From the NCBI RefSeq assembly GCF_022869805.1, contig NZ_CP094974.1, positions 2,914,001 to 2,978,000 on the forward strand: a stretch of DNA of 64,000 nt. Direction: 5' to 3'. The stretch's first letter is position 1. Every line of letters starts with the position of its first letter. Shown here piece by piece: positions 36,421 through 44,250 of this stretch. The notes beneath the pieces were generated by a model. The model was not told where the DNA came from, did no database searches, and saw nothing but the letters and a program-made list of their open reading frames with translations. The position numbers and the translations under genes were made by a program. This DNA comes from Halosolutus halophilus. GTDB taxonomy: Archaea; Halobacteriota; Halobacteria; Halobacteriales; Natrialbaceae.

Positions 36421-37172
36421 TGGCCGACGGCGGGGTCGATAGCCGGGTTCGGCCGCCGGACCCGCCGGAGCGTCCCGACGACTGGGAGGCCGTCTTCTGG
36501 GACATCGGCGGCGTCATCCTCGAACTCGAATCCGTCCAGGCCGCACACGTCGACTTCGTCGCCGACCTGCTCGAACGCCACGACGTCGGCCGGACCGTCG
36601 AGGACGCGATCGAGACGTGGCGCACGACCGTCGGCGAGTACTTCCGCGAGCGCGACGGGACCGAGTTCCGGCCCGCCCGCGAGGGCTACCACCGGGGAAT
36701 CGAGGCCATCGTCGGCGAGGAAGTGCCGATGGACGAGTGGAAACCGCGCTTCCGGGAGGCCGTTCTGGCGTCGATCGATCCCGTTCCCGGCGCACCGGAG
36801 ACGATCGAGCGCCTCGCGGACCGGGACCTCCACGTCGGGGTCATCAGCGACGTCGACGAGGCGGAGGGCACGGAGATGCTCGGCCACTTCGGCGTCCGTC
36901 AGCACTTCGACTCGATCACCACCTCCGAGGCGGTCGGCCGCACCAAACCCCACCCCGCGATGTTCGAGACCGCCCTCGAGACGGCCGGCGTCGCGCCCGA
37001 GCGATCCCTGATGATTGGCGACCGGTACGACCACGACGTGCGAGGGGCGGCCGAGATGGGCATGCACGGCGTCGCGTTCGGGGCCGAGGACGGTCCCGCC
37101 GTCTCCTACCGGATCGAGTCTCCAGAGGAAGTACTCGCGATCGTCGACGGGGAGCGCGATCGAGCGGAGTAA
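36420..37172 (+). CDS. HAD-superfamily hydrolase
   Basis: A 250-residue HAD phosphatase-like protein. Motif 1 is FWDIGGVIL: the nucleophile Asp is present but the usual second Asp is Gly, as in several subfamily IA members. Motif 2 is VISDVD, motif 3 is GRTKPHP (Lys), and motif 4 is MIGDRYDHDV. Start overlaps the oxidase stop (TGATG). A phosphatase acting on a phosphoester made in this island, e.g. phosphoglycolate-like, is possible, but loss of the second Asp leaves catalysis unclear. Confidence 0.8.
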   Translation: MADGGVDSRVRPPDPPERPDDWEAVFWDIGGVILELESVQAAHVDFVADLLERHDVGRTVEDAIETWRTTVGEYFRERDGTEFRPAREGYHRGIEAIVGEEVPMDEWKPRFREAVLASIDPVPGAPETIERLADRDLHVGVISDVDEAEGTEMLGHFGVRQHFDSITTSEAVGRTKPHPAMFETALETAGVAPERSLMIGDRYDHDVRGAAEMGMHGVAFGAEDGPAVSYRIESPEEVLAIVDGERDRAE

Positions 37173-37250
37173 CCGCGACCGCGGTTTCCGCCGGGTCGCG
37201 GATAGCTTTCGGGGACGACCGACACTGCGCCCGTCACGGGTTCGCGACGA

Positions 37251-37415
37251 CTACAGCGAAATCGTCGCGACGTCCCCCGATCCGCAGGCCGGACAGGAGG
37301 CGTGATCGTCCGACAGGGTTTTGCCGCAACGTCGACACTCGTAGTGAACGGCCGATCGGCTGGTATCCGCGAGATATTGCCTGATCGAGTCCGGCAACAC
37401 GGTACTGATTTTCAT
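37251..37415 (-). CDS. 54-residue zinc-ribbon protein
   Basis: ATG at 37415 to TAG encodes 54 residues, MKISTVLPDSIRQYLADTS then a rubredoxin-like zinc site: C-x2-C (YECRRCGKTL) and C-x2-C (SCPACGSGDV). The two CxxC pairs, 14 residues apart, are the classic zinc ribbon. Codon use is haloarchaeal. It may be a small DNA- or protein-binding adaptor; function unknown. The gene is too short for a usual length cut, and the longer frame over it is a shadow. Confidence 0.75.
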   Translation of the reverse strand: MKISTVLPDSIRQYLADTSRSAVHYECRRCGKTLSDDHASCPACGSGDVATISL

Positions 37416-37670
37416 TCGTGAACGTCAGTCGAAAGCGAACGCTTCTCCGGTAAATGTTTTGTGACCACATGTGTCCTGCTAGATTAATTTCTAGACATAT
37501 GACTAGTATACATCCAATTTTATGCTTATTTGTAGATTTGCTGTGCCCCATACAGTCGATTCGTTCCACTGCCCCTGTCTAGAGTCGGCGGTCGAGACGT
37601 CACTCCGCGTTTCCGGCGGTCGAGACGTCACCCCGCGTTCCCGGTGTCGATCGCGACGGAGAGACGAGAG
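37416..37670. other. AT-rich gap with phased CTAG sites
   Basis: This 255-base gap has no gene. At 37454-37547 the DNA is markedly AT-rich. CTAG, normally rare in haloarchaea, occurs at 37479, 37491 and 37503, exactly 12 bases apart. The zinc-ribbon promoter must also lie here. A 21-base region GGCGGTCGAGACGTCA-like is repeated at about 37586 and 37616 next to the dehydrogenase stop. Confidence 0.4.
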
Positions 37671-38885
37671 CTAGCCGCGGAACCGCGTCACGGGGTCGAG
37701 TTCGCTCTCGTCGACGTCCTCGAAGGCGTTGCGGGCGATCACGCGCTTGTGGACCTCGTCGGCCCCGTCGACGATCCGGAACGCGCGGACGTTCTCGTAG
37801 AAGTCGGCCAGCGGCAGGTCTTTGCCGATCCCGTTGCCGCCACAGCACTGGATCGAACGATCGATCGCGTCCTGGACGACGTTCGCGGTGAACACCTTCG
37901 CCATCGAGACCGGGACGCGCGCCTCGTTCCCCCCCGTGATCTCGCGGGCCGCGTGGCGAACCATCGTCCGGGCGGCGTGCAACTGGGTCTCCGCCTCCGC
38001 GACGTCGTAGCGCAGGCTCTGCTTCTCGGAGAGCGCGCTTCCGAAGCCTTCCCGCTCGTTCATGTAGGCCTTCGCGACCTCGAGCGATCGCTTCGCCATC
38101 CCGGAGAAACGCATACAGTGGGTGAGCCGTGCGGGACCGAGGCGCTTCTGTGCGATCGCGAAGCCGGCGTTCTCGGCGCCGAGCAGGTTCTCCTCGGGGA
38201 CGCGGACGTCGTCGTAGATGATCTCGGCGTGACTCGCGCCACGGAACGCCCCGCCGACGTGGGGAATGTCGCGCTCGAATTCGACGCCGTCGGCGTCGCT
38301 CGGGACGAGGAAGATCGAACACCCCTGGTACGGGTGGGCGTCACGGTCCGTGCGGGCCATCACGAGCAACACGTCCGCCTCGCTGCCCTGCGTCGTCCAC
38401 CACTTGTGGCCGTCGATGACCCACTCGTCGCCGTCCTTCTCGGCGGTGGTCTCGATCATCTTCGGGTCCGAACCACCGCCCTGCATCGGCTCGGTCATCG
38501 AGAACCCCGAATGGATCTCCGCCTCGACCAGCGGATCGAGCCACCGTTCTTTCTGCTCCTCGGTGCCGGCCATCTCGAGGGTGTGCATGTTCCCCTCGTC
38601 GGGCGCGTCGACGCGCAAGGCCAGCGGGCCGAGCAGACTCCGGCCGGCCTCCTCGAACGCCGGCAGGACGTCGCGGAACTCGAGGCCGAGTCCCCCGTGT
38701 TCCGCCGGGATCTGGGGCGCGTAGAGGTCCCGCTCGCGTGCCTTCTCGCGCAGGTCCTCGATCACGTCGTCCGGGACGGGGCCGTCACCGAGCCACTCCC
38801 GTTCGACCGGGATCACCTCGTCGTCGACGAACTCGCGGACGTCGTCGGCTAGCTCGCGGGCTCGATCGCTGTCGTGGTACTCCAT
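37671..38885 (-). CDS. Acyl-CoA dehydrogenase, ACAD10/11 (LvaC)-like
   Basis: A 404-residue acyl-CoA dehydrogenase. FAD motifs FSMTEP (substrate/FAD loop) and WWTTQGSEAD are present. The C-terminal region IQCCGGNGIG ... VDGADEVHKR carries Asp in the ADGPDEVH-like motif of ACAD10/11 instead of the usual catalytic Glu of YEGT. ACAD11 and LvaC use a phosphorylated 4-hydroxyacyl-CoA and eliminate the phosphate. The gene is divergent from the kinase at 39049, which has the matching N-terminal half of ACAD11. Start ATG 38885. The proposed role follows from this pairing. Confidence 0.9.
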   Translation of the reverse strand: MEYHDSDRARELADDVREFVDDEVIPVEREWLGDGPVPDDVIEDLREKARERDLYAPQIPAEHGGLGLEFRDVLPAFEEAGRSLLGPLALRVDAPDEGNMHTLEMAGTEEQKERWLDPLVEAEIHSGFSMTEPMQGGGSDPKMIETTAEKDGDEWVIDGHKWWTTQGSEADVLLVMARTDRDAHPYQGCSIFLVPSDADGVEFERDIPHVGGAFRGASHAEIIYDDVRVPEENLLGAENAGFAIAQKRLGPARLTHCMRFSGMAKRSLEVAKAYMNEREGFGSALSEKQSLRYDVAEAETQLHAARTMVRHAAREITGGNEARVPVSMAKVFTANVVQDAIDRSIQCCGGNGIGKDLPLADFYENVRAFRIVDGADEVHKRVIARNAFEDVDESELDPVTRFRG

Positions 38886-39048
38886 ACCGCCCTCTAGATA
38901 AACATTGTAAAATAAAGATTCCGGCGTAACTATTTTCGTTAATCAGGGAGGGGATAGTACCGTACACCACCATGTCGATCGCGAACCGTAACCCGACGGA
39001 TACGGCCGTACTGACCGACTATTCCGGCAAAATACGTACGCGCGCACC

Positions 39049-40149
39049 ATGAGCGAGGACTACTACGAGCGACTCGTCGACGAGGACGCACTGGCAGCCT
39101 ACCTCGAAGCGCACCTCGGCGACGTCGACCACTACGAGGTCGAACGCCACGAGGCAGGTCACTCGAACGAGACGCTGTACGTCACGTGGGGCGATCGGGA
39201 CCTGGTCATCCGGCGACCGCCGCCGGGCGAGACCGCCGACACCGCCCACGACGTCCTCCGGGAGTACCGGGTGACGAACGCGCTCGTCGACACCGACGTT
39301 CCCGTCCCCGAGCCGTTACTGGCCTGCGAGAACCACGATATCATCGGCAGCGACTTCTACGTGATGGAACGGCTCGAAGGCGACGTCCTCCGGCTGGAAG
39401 AACCCGATCGGTTCGCGGAGCCAGCGTCCCGCGAACGGATCGGCGACGAACTCGTCGACACGCTGGCGTCGATCCACGACCTCGACTACGAGGCCGTCGG
39501 TCTCGGCGAGTTCGGGTATCCCGAGGGGTACACCGAACGACAGGTCGAACGCTGGGGACAACAGCTCATGTGGGCCTTCGACGTGACCGTCGAGGAGCGC
39601 GAGGTACCGGACCTCTACGAGGTCGGCTCGTGGCTCCAGGAGAACTGTCCCGAGGAACACCCGCACACGCTCGTCCACGGCGATTACAAGCTGGACAACG
39701 TGATGTACGCCACGGGATCCGACGGCTCCCGGGACGATCGATCGGGCGACGCCCGCGAGTCGCCGGAATTGATCGGCGTCTTCGACTGGGAGATGGCCAC
39801 CCTCGGGGATCCCCGCGCCGACCTCGGCTGGATGCTGTCCTACTGGCGCGATGCGAAAGACCCCGAGCCGTCGGTGCCGGAACTCACCGCGACGTTCATG
39901 GAGCGGGAGGGATACCCGACCCGCCGCGAACTGGTCGATCGCTGGGAGGCTGGGACGGGCTACGAGTTCGAACACGAGCGGTTCTACCGGGCGCTCGCGG
40001 TCTACAAGCTCGCGGCGCTCGGGGAGATGTTCTTCCGGCGCTACCTCGAGGGCAACAGCGACGATCCGATGTATCCGAAGATGGAGGATCGGGTCCCCGC
40101 GCTCGCGGAACGAGCGCGACGGATCGTCGAGGGCGACGAACCGCTGTAG
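39049..40149 (+). CDS. APH-type phosphotransferase, ACAD10/11 kinase-like
   Basis: A 366-residue aminoglycoside-phosphotransferase-fold kinase. The catalytic loop is VHGDYKLDNVM near residue 208. The metal-binding FDWEMATLGDPRADLGW is near 245; both match the kinase half of ACAD10/11 rather than drug-resistance kinases. A disordered acidic insert (about 225-240) separates them. In ACAD11 and LvaA this domain phosphorylates the 4-hydroxyl of an acyl-CoA. The gene is divergent from the ACAD11-like dehydrogenase and upstream of the beta-oxidation fusion. Start ATG 39049. Confidence 0.9.
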   Translation: MSEDYYERLVDEDALAAYLEAHLGDVDHYEVERHEAGHSNETLYVTWGDRDLVIRRPPPGETADTAHDVLREYRVTNALVDTDVPVPEPLLACENHDIIGSDFYVMERLEGDVLRLEEPDRFAEPASRERIGDELVDTLASIHDLDYEAVGLGEFGYPEGYTERQVERWGQQLMWAFDVTVEEREVPDLYEVGSWLQENCPEEHPHTLVHGDYKLDNVMYATGSDGSRDDRSGDARESPELIGVFDWEMATLGDPRADLGWMLSYWRDAKDPEPSVPELTATFMEREGYPTRRELVDRWEAGTGYEFEHERFYRALAVYKLAALGEMFFRRYLEGNSDDPMYPKMEDRVPALAERARRIVEGDEPL

Positions 40150-40248
40150 CGTCGCACCGATCGGGAATCCCCGGACGGTCGACACCCGAGTTACCGACGT
40201 TCACTGCACACTCATTTCGAGCTACGGCATACGCTAACTTCGCTAGAG

Positions 40249-40264
40249 AGCTTAACAATGGTAA
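40249..40264 (+). promoter_or_regulatory. Island element, copy 2
   Basis: AGCTTAACAATGGTAA lies 46-61 bp upstream of the ATG at 40310. It differs from copy 1 by one extra T. It sits just upstream of the likely BRE/TATA (TATTAAG at 40279-40285), a typical activator position. Confidence 0.6.
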
Positions 40265-40278
40265 TGATCGTCCGGTGG

Positions 40279-40285
40279 TATTAAG
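40279..40285 (+). promoter_or_regulatory. TATA box of the beta-oxidation fusion gene
   Basis: TATTAAG lies 25-31 bp upstream of ATG 40310, fitting leaderless transcription. Confidence 0.5.
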
Positions 40286-40309
40286 ACGATACCGGACGAC
40301 GTGTCGACC

Positions 40310-42268
40310 ATGTCATACGAAACCATCGATCGCGTCGCGGTGCTGGGCGCGGGGAACATGGGGCACGGCATCACCGAAGTGGCCGCGATGGCCGGCTACG
40401 ACGTCACGATGCGGGACATCGAGGACGAGTTGATCGAAGAGGGCTACGAGGGGATCGCCTGGAGCCTCGAGAAACTCGAGGAGAAGGACCGACTCGACGA
40501 ACCGGCCGAGGAGATCCTCGATCGGATCGACACGACGACCGACCTGGAGACGGCCGTCGAAGGCGCGGACCTCGTCGTCGAGGCCGCGCCCGAGAACCTG
40601 GACCTGAAACACGACATCTTCTCGGACCTCGAGAAGTTCACGGACGAAGACACGCTCCTCGCGACCAACACCTCGAGCCTGCCGATCACGGACATCGCGG
40701 AGGCCGTCGACACCCCCGAGCGCGTACTCGGCCTGCACTTCTTCAACCCGCCGGTGAAGATGGACCTCGTCGAGGTCATCTACGGCGAGGAGACCGCGGA
40801 CGAGGTCGCAGAAGCCGGCTACGACTGGGTCGAGTCGATCGACAAGACGCCGATCTACGTCCGCAAGGACGTCCGCGGCTTCGTCGTGAACACGATCGTC
40901 GGCCCGTTCGGCGGCGAACCCGCCTGGATGGTCTCGGAGGGCGAGGCCACGATCCGACAGGCCGACGCCGCGATGGTCCACCAGCGTGGCTACCCGATGG
41001 GACCGTTCGAACTCGCCGATATGACCGGGATCGACATCGGCTACCACGTCCGCAAGGAGGCCGGCGACGACGTCCCGCCGATCGTCGAGGAGAAAGTCGA
41101 GAACGAGGAACTGGGTCGGAAGACCGGGACGGGGTACTACGTGTACGAGGATGGTGACGGTCCCGACTACGAACCCGGCGACGGAGAGGGCTTCGACACG
41201 CTCCAGGTCGAGGCGCGGATGGTCAACCGCGCCGCGTATCTGGTCGGCGAGGGCGTCGCCACCCCCGACGCCGTCGACACCGGCGTCCAGTTGGGCCTCG
41301 GATTTCCCGAAGGAATCTGCCGTCGCGGGGACAAGATCGGCCTCGACACCGTCCTCGAGAAACTCGAATCCCTCCACGAAGAGACCGGCCACGATCGGTT
41401 CGAACCCCATCCCTACCTCGAGGAACTCGTTGCGGAGGGCGAGACCGGCGAGGACGCCGGCGAGGGGTTCTACGAGTACGACGACGGCGACGGCGGCCTC
41501 GACGGCTACCACCACCTGAACGCCGCGATCGAGGACCGCGTGCTCCGGGTCGAACTCGATCGGCCTTCCCGGATGAACGCGCTTTCGGCCGACCTGCTCT
41601 CGGAGATCGACGACCTGTTCTCGTCGGTCGACACCGACGAGATCCGCTGTGCGACGATCGAGGGGGCCGGCGATCGCGCGTTCAGCGCCGGCGCGGACAT
41701 CACCGGCTTCGGTTCGCTGGACCCGACGGACGCGATGCGCGTCACGCCCGCGTTCGAGACGGTCCACGACTTCCCGCGGCCGGTCGTGGCGAAGATCGAC
41801 GGCTACTGCCTCGGTGCCGGCCTCGAACTTGCGCTATCCTGTGATCTGCGGCTCGCGACCGAACGCTCCTCGTTCGGATCCCCCGAGATCGGCCTCGGGC
41901 TGATCCCCGGCGGCGGCGGCACCCAGCGCCTGATGCGCGTGCTCGGGGAGACCCGCGCCAAAGAACTGGTCTTCCGCGGCAACCACATCGACGCCGATCG
42001 AGCCGAGAACTGGGGGCTGATCAACCGGGCGGTCGATCGCGACGACTTCGACGAAGTCGTCGACGAGTTCGTGGACGACCTGCGCAACGGCCCGCCGATC
42101 GGGCTCGAGGTCGCGAAGAAGGTGATGAACGAGGGCGAGGACGCCAGCCTCGAGGCGGCGCTGGCGCTGGAGAGCCAGGGCTTCGGCCTCCTGATCGGCA
42201 CCGACGACGTGATGGAGGGGACCGCCGCGTTCGCCGAGGATCGCGAACCGGAGTTCGAGGGGAACTGA
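40310..42268 (+). CDS. 3-hydroxyacyl-CoA dehydrogenase/enoyl-CoA hydratase fusion
   Basis: A 652-residue bifunctional beta-oxidation enzyme. Residues about 1-390 are the NAD-dependent dehydrogenase: GAGNMGHGITEVA (NAD loop), HFFNPPVKMDLVEV (catalytic His region) and two C-terminal helical repeats. From about residue 400 a crotonase domain follows: RAFSAGADITGF, GAGLELALSCDLRL and SFGSPEIGLGLIPGGGGTQRL, with both catalytic Glu. The order (dehydrogenase first) differs from mitochondrial trifunctional alpha-subunit (hydratase first) and is common in haloarchaea. Start ATG 40310; a GTG nine bases upstream is possible. Followed by maoC after 1 base. Confidence 0.95.
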   Translation: MSYETIDRVAVLGAGNMGHGITEVAAMAGYDVTMRDIEDELIEEGYEGIAWSLEKLEEKDRLDEPAEEILDRIDTTTDLETAVEGADLVVEAAPENLDLKHDIFSDLEKFTDEDTLLATNTSSLPITDIAEAVDTPERVLGLHFFNPPVKMDLVEVIYGEETADEVAEAGYDWVESIDKTPIYVRKDVRGFVVNTIVGPFGGEPAWMVSEGEATIRQADAAMVHQRGYPMGPFELADMTGIDIGYHVRKEAGDDVPPIVEEKVENEELGRKTGTGYYVYEDGDGPDYEPGDGEGFDTLQVEARMVNRAAYLVGEGVATPDAVDTGVQLGLGFPEGICRRGDKIGLDTVLEKLESLHEETGHDRFEPHPYLEELVAEGETGEDAGEGFYEYDDGDGGLDGYHHLNAAIEDRVLRVELDRPSRMNALSADLLSEIDDLFSSVDTDEIRCATIEGAGDRAFSAGADITGFGSLDPTDAMRVTPAFETVHDFPRPVVAKIDGYCLGAGLELALSCDLRLATERSSFGSPEIGLGLIPGGGGTQRLMRVLGETRAKELVFRGNHIDADRAENWGLINRAVDRDDFDEVVDEFVDDLRNGPPIGLEVAKKVMNEGEDASLEAALALESQGFGLLIGTDDVMEGTAAFAEDREPEFEGN

Positions 42269-42269
42269 G

Positions 42270-42719
42270 ATGGGCGACGAGACGCTGTCGTTCGACGACC
42301 TCGAGATCGGTCGCGAGGTCGTCACCCATTCGCGTACGATCACGGAGGCCGACGTGCGCAACTACGCGGGCGTTAGCGGCGACTTCAATCCCCTGCACCT
42401 GAGCGAGCGGTTCACCGCCGAACAGACGCCGTTCGGCGAACCGGTCGCACACGGGGCCCTGCTGTTCGGGATCACCAGCGGCCTGCTGTGGCAGCATCGC
42501 CACGAGCGGCCGGATACGATCGCGTTCTACGGCGTGGATAACCTGCGGTTCACGAACCCCGTCACGATGGGAACGACGGTGCATGCGGAGTCCGAGTTGA
42601 TCGACAAGGAGCCGCGCGACCATCCCGTGGCGAACGGCGTCGCCCGGTACGAGACGCGCCTCGTGACCGACGACGGCGAGGTCGCGCTCTCCTGTGAGCT
42701 GTTGACGCTGGTCCGCTAG
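42270..42719 (+). CDS. MaoC-family enoyl-CoA hydratase
   Basis: A 149-residue hot-dog-fold dehydratase. The catalytic Asp-His pair is in SGDFNPLH, followed by HGALLFGITSGLL (the long helix and the oxyanion loop). Such proteins hydrate trans-2-enoyl-CoA to (R)-3-hydroxyacyl-CoA. It lies 1 base after the fusion gene, clearly one operon, so both hydratase stereochemistries may be available. No membrane part. Confidence 0.92.
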   Translation: MGDETLSFDDLEIGREVVTHSRTITEADVRNYAGVSGDFNPLHLSERFTAEQTPFGEPVAHGALLFGITSGLLWQHRHERPDTIAFYGVDNLRFTNPVTMGTTVHAESELIDKEPRDHPVANGVARYETRLVTDDGEVALSCELLTLVR

Positions 42720-42743
42720 AAGGGCGATCCGCGTTCCGGCGAT

Positions 42744-42789
42744 TCACCGGGCGCGGAGCCGCCGAAATCACCGGGCACGGAACCGCCGA
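42744..42789. repeat. Two 22-base direct repeats, 24-base period
   Basis: TCACCGGGCGCGGAGCCGCC at 42744 recurs with two mismatches (G to A) at 42768. The pair sits in the 74-bp gap between the convergent stops of maoC and the Lrp gene. Confidence 0.6.
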
Positions 42790-42793
42790 CGGC

Positions 42794-43321
42794 CTACTGT
42801 TCGCGTCCGTCTTCGGCCAGATCCTCGTAGATCCGGGGATCGGTCCGGAACTTGAGCACGTTGTGGACGGCCGAGTTCCGGATGTTCGCGATGACGTCGC
42901 CGTACTCCTTGTAGCAGTTGTGGATCCACTTCGAGACCTGCTGGCGGTCCCGGAACATCATCACCGTCTTCCACTGGTACTCGCCGTCCGAGAGGAAGAA
43001 AAAGAGGGTATGCTTGTCCTCGCGGATGTGTTCCATGGCATCGTACCAGCTCTCGGCGAAGTGCTCCGTATTGAATTTGAACTCGAACAGCGCGAAGATG
43101 TAGTACTCCTCGTTGGGGATGATCGCCTCCCGGAAGACGCCCTCGTCGCGCATTCGGCGGATCGATTCGCTGACCGTGACGTGCGAGACGTCGATGTCGT
43201 ACTCGGACTTCAGAACGCTCGTCAGTTCCCGGGACGACAGCTGTGGATCCTCCGCGAGTTCACAGAGGATCGCGATGTCGCGTTCCTTGAAGTCCCAGTT
43301 GGGGGGCTCGTCGTCGCTCAT
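42794..43321 (-). CDS. Lrp/AsnC-like winged-helix regulator
   Basis: A 175-residue protein. The N-terminal winged helix is KERDIAILCELAEDPQLSSRE with recognition helix SHVTVSESIRRMRDEG. A C-terminal region (EYYIFALFEFKFNTEHF; KHTLFFFLSDGEYQWKTVMM) may sense a ligand. Its site inside the catabolic island makes it a candidate for binding the shared promoter element (inference). Convergent with maoC and 30 bp from the hydrolase stop. No known target. Confidence 0.8.
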   Translation of the reverse strand: MSDDEPPNWDFKERDIAILCELAEDPQLSSRELTSVLKSEYDIDVSHVTVSESIRRMRDEGVFREAIIPNEEYYIFALFEFKFNTEHFAESWYDAMEHIREDKHTLFFFLSDGEYQWKTVMMFRDRQQVSKWIHNCYKEYGDVIANIRNSAVHNVLKFRTDPRIYEDLAEDGREQ

Positions 43322-43350
43322 CGTATCGTGAGTATCGTCGTTTCCATAAT

Positions 43351-44250
43351 TTACGTGTTCGGTTCGGACAGGAGCGACCGGAGCCGATCGGCGTACGCGG
43401 CCGATCGATCCTCGGGCACCCAGTGGTAGGCCTCCGACAGCGGTTCGATCCGGCTCTCCCGGATATCGTCGGCCAGCCGCTCGGCGTACGCGATCGGTTG
43501 CATCACGTCGTCTTCACCCCATAGCAACAGCGTCTCGGCCGCGATCGATCCGTAGTCGATCTCGGTCGTGTGATTCGTGTTCGTCGCGACGGCGTTCCGG
43601 ACGAGCGAGCGGTGCCCCTCGTCGGACAGCCACGGGGCTTTCATTCCCTCGACGAAGTCGGGGTCGGCCTCGCCGTAGGCACCCTCGACGAACGCCGAGT
43701 CGAGTCGCGATTCGAGTTCCGATCGGTCCAGTTCGACTGTGTCGGGCAGCCCCAGATTCGAGACGAACTCGACGGGCCAAGAGTCGTAACAGACGGCGTT
43801 CGAGAGGACCAGGTGCTCGACCCTGTCGGGGTGGTGCGCCGCGAAACGGAGCGCGACCCCGCCGCCGATGTCGTGTGCGACCAGCGACACCGTCTCGACG
43901 TCGAGCGTCGCGAGGAGATCCTCGAGCATCACCTCCTGGGCGCGGATCGATCGATCGAAGCCGTCGTGCATCGACGAGTTGCCGTAGCCGATCAGGTCGG
44001 GTGCGATCGTCCGGCGGTTCTCCGCGATCGTCGGCACGACGTCCCGCCAGAGGAACGACCACGTCGGGATACCGTGGAGGAAGACGACGGGCGGTTCGTC
44101 GCCGCCAGCGTCCGCCTCGGTTCCACCGTCCGATTCGTTCCCGGCGTCCGCGTCCGGCCCGTCCTCGTGGTAGGCGATCTCCAGATCGTGTCCGTCGACC
44201 GTCACGCCCGCCGTCTTCTGCCGTTCGCTCCAGGTTTCGTGGTCCGTCAT
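43351..44250 (-). CDS. Alpha/beta hydrolase, dehalogenase/epoxide-hydrolase-like with Asp nucleophile
   Basis: A 299-residue alpha/beta hydrolase. The oxyanion loop is HGIPTWSFLW, the nucleophile elbow VAHDIGGGVAL has Asp instead of Ser, the acid is in LLWGEDDVM, and the base is His in EAYHWVPEDRS. Asp nucleophiles are typical of haloalkane/haloacetate dehalogenases and epoxide hydrolases. The halide-binding Trp next to the Asp in haloalkane dehalogenases is Ile here, so dehalogenation is uncertain. ATG 44250 overlaps the acyl-CoA dehydrogenase stop (ATGA). An acidic insert (about 30-50) is present. Confidence 0.85.
   Translation of the reverse strand: MTDHETWSERQKTAGVTVDGHDLEIAYHEDGPDADAGNESDGGTEADAGGDEPPVVFLHGIPTWSFLWRDVVPTIAENRRTIAPDLIGYGNSSMHDGFDRSIRAQEVMLEDLLATLDVETVSLVAHDIGGGVALRFAAHHPDRVEHLVLSNAVCYDSWPVEFVSNLGLPDTVELDRSELESRLDSAFVEGAYGEADPDFVEGMKAPWLSDEGHRSLVRNAVATNTNHTTEIDYGSIAAETLLLWGEDDVMQPIAYAERLADDIRESRIEPLSEAYHWVPEDRSAAYADRLRSLLSEPNT

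Noticed and set aside
37234-37569. 111-codon minus-strand frame (MERIDCMGHSK...)
   Set aside because: It is out of frame with the zinc-ribbon gene, crosses the AT-rich gap and has unbiased codons. The 54-residue frame with two CxxC pairs is better.
43351-44250. Naming the hydrolase a haloalkane dehalogenase
   Set aside because: Asp nucleophile fits, but the halide-binding Trp beside it is Ile. Only the superfamily call is safe.
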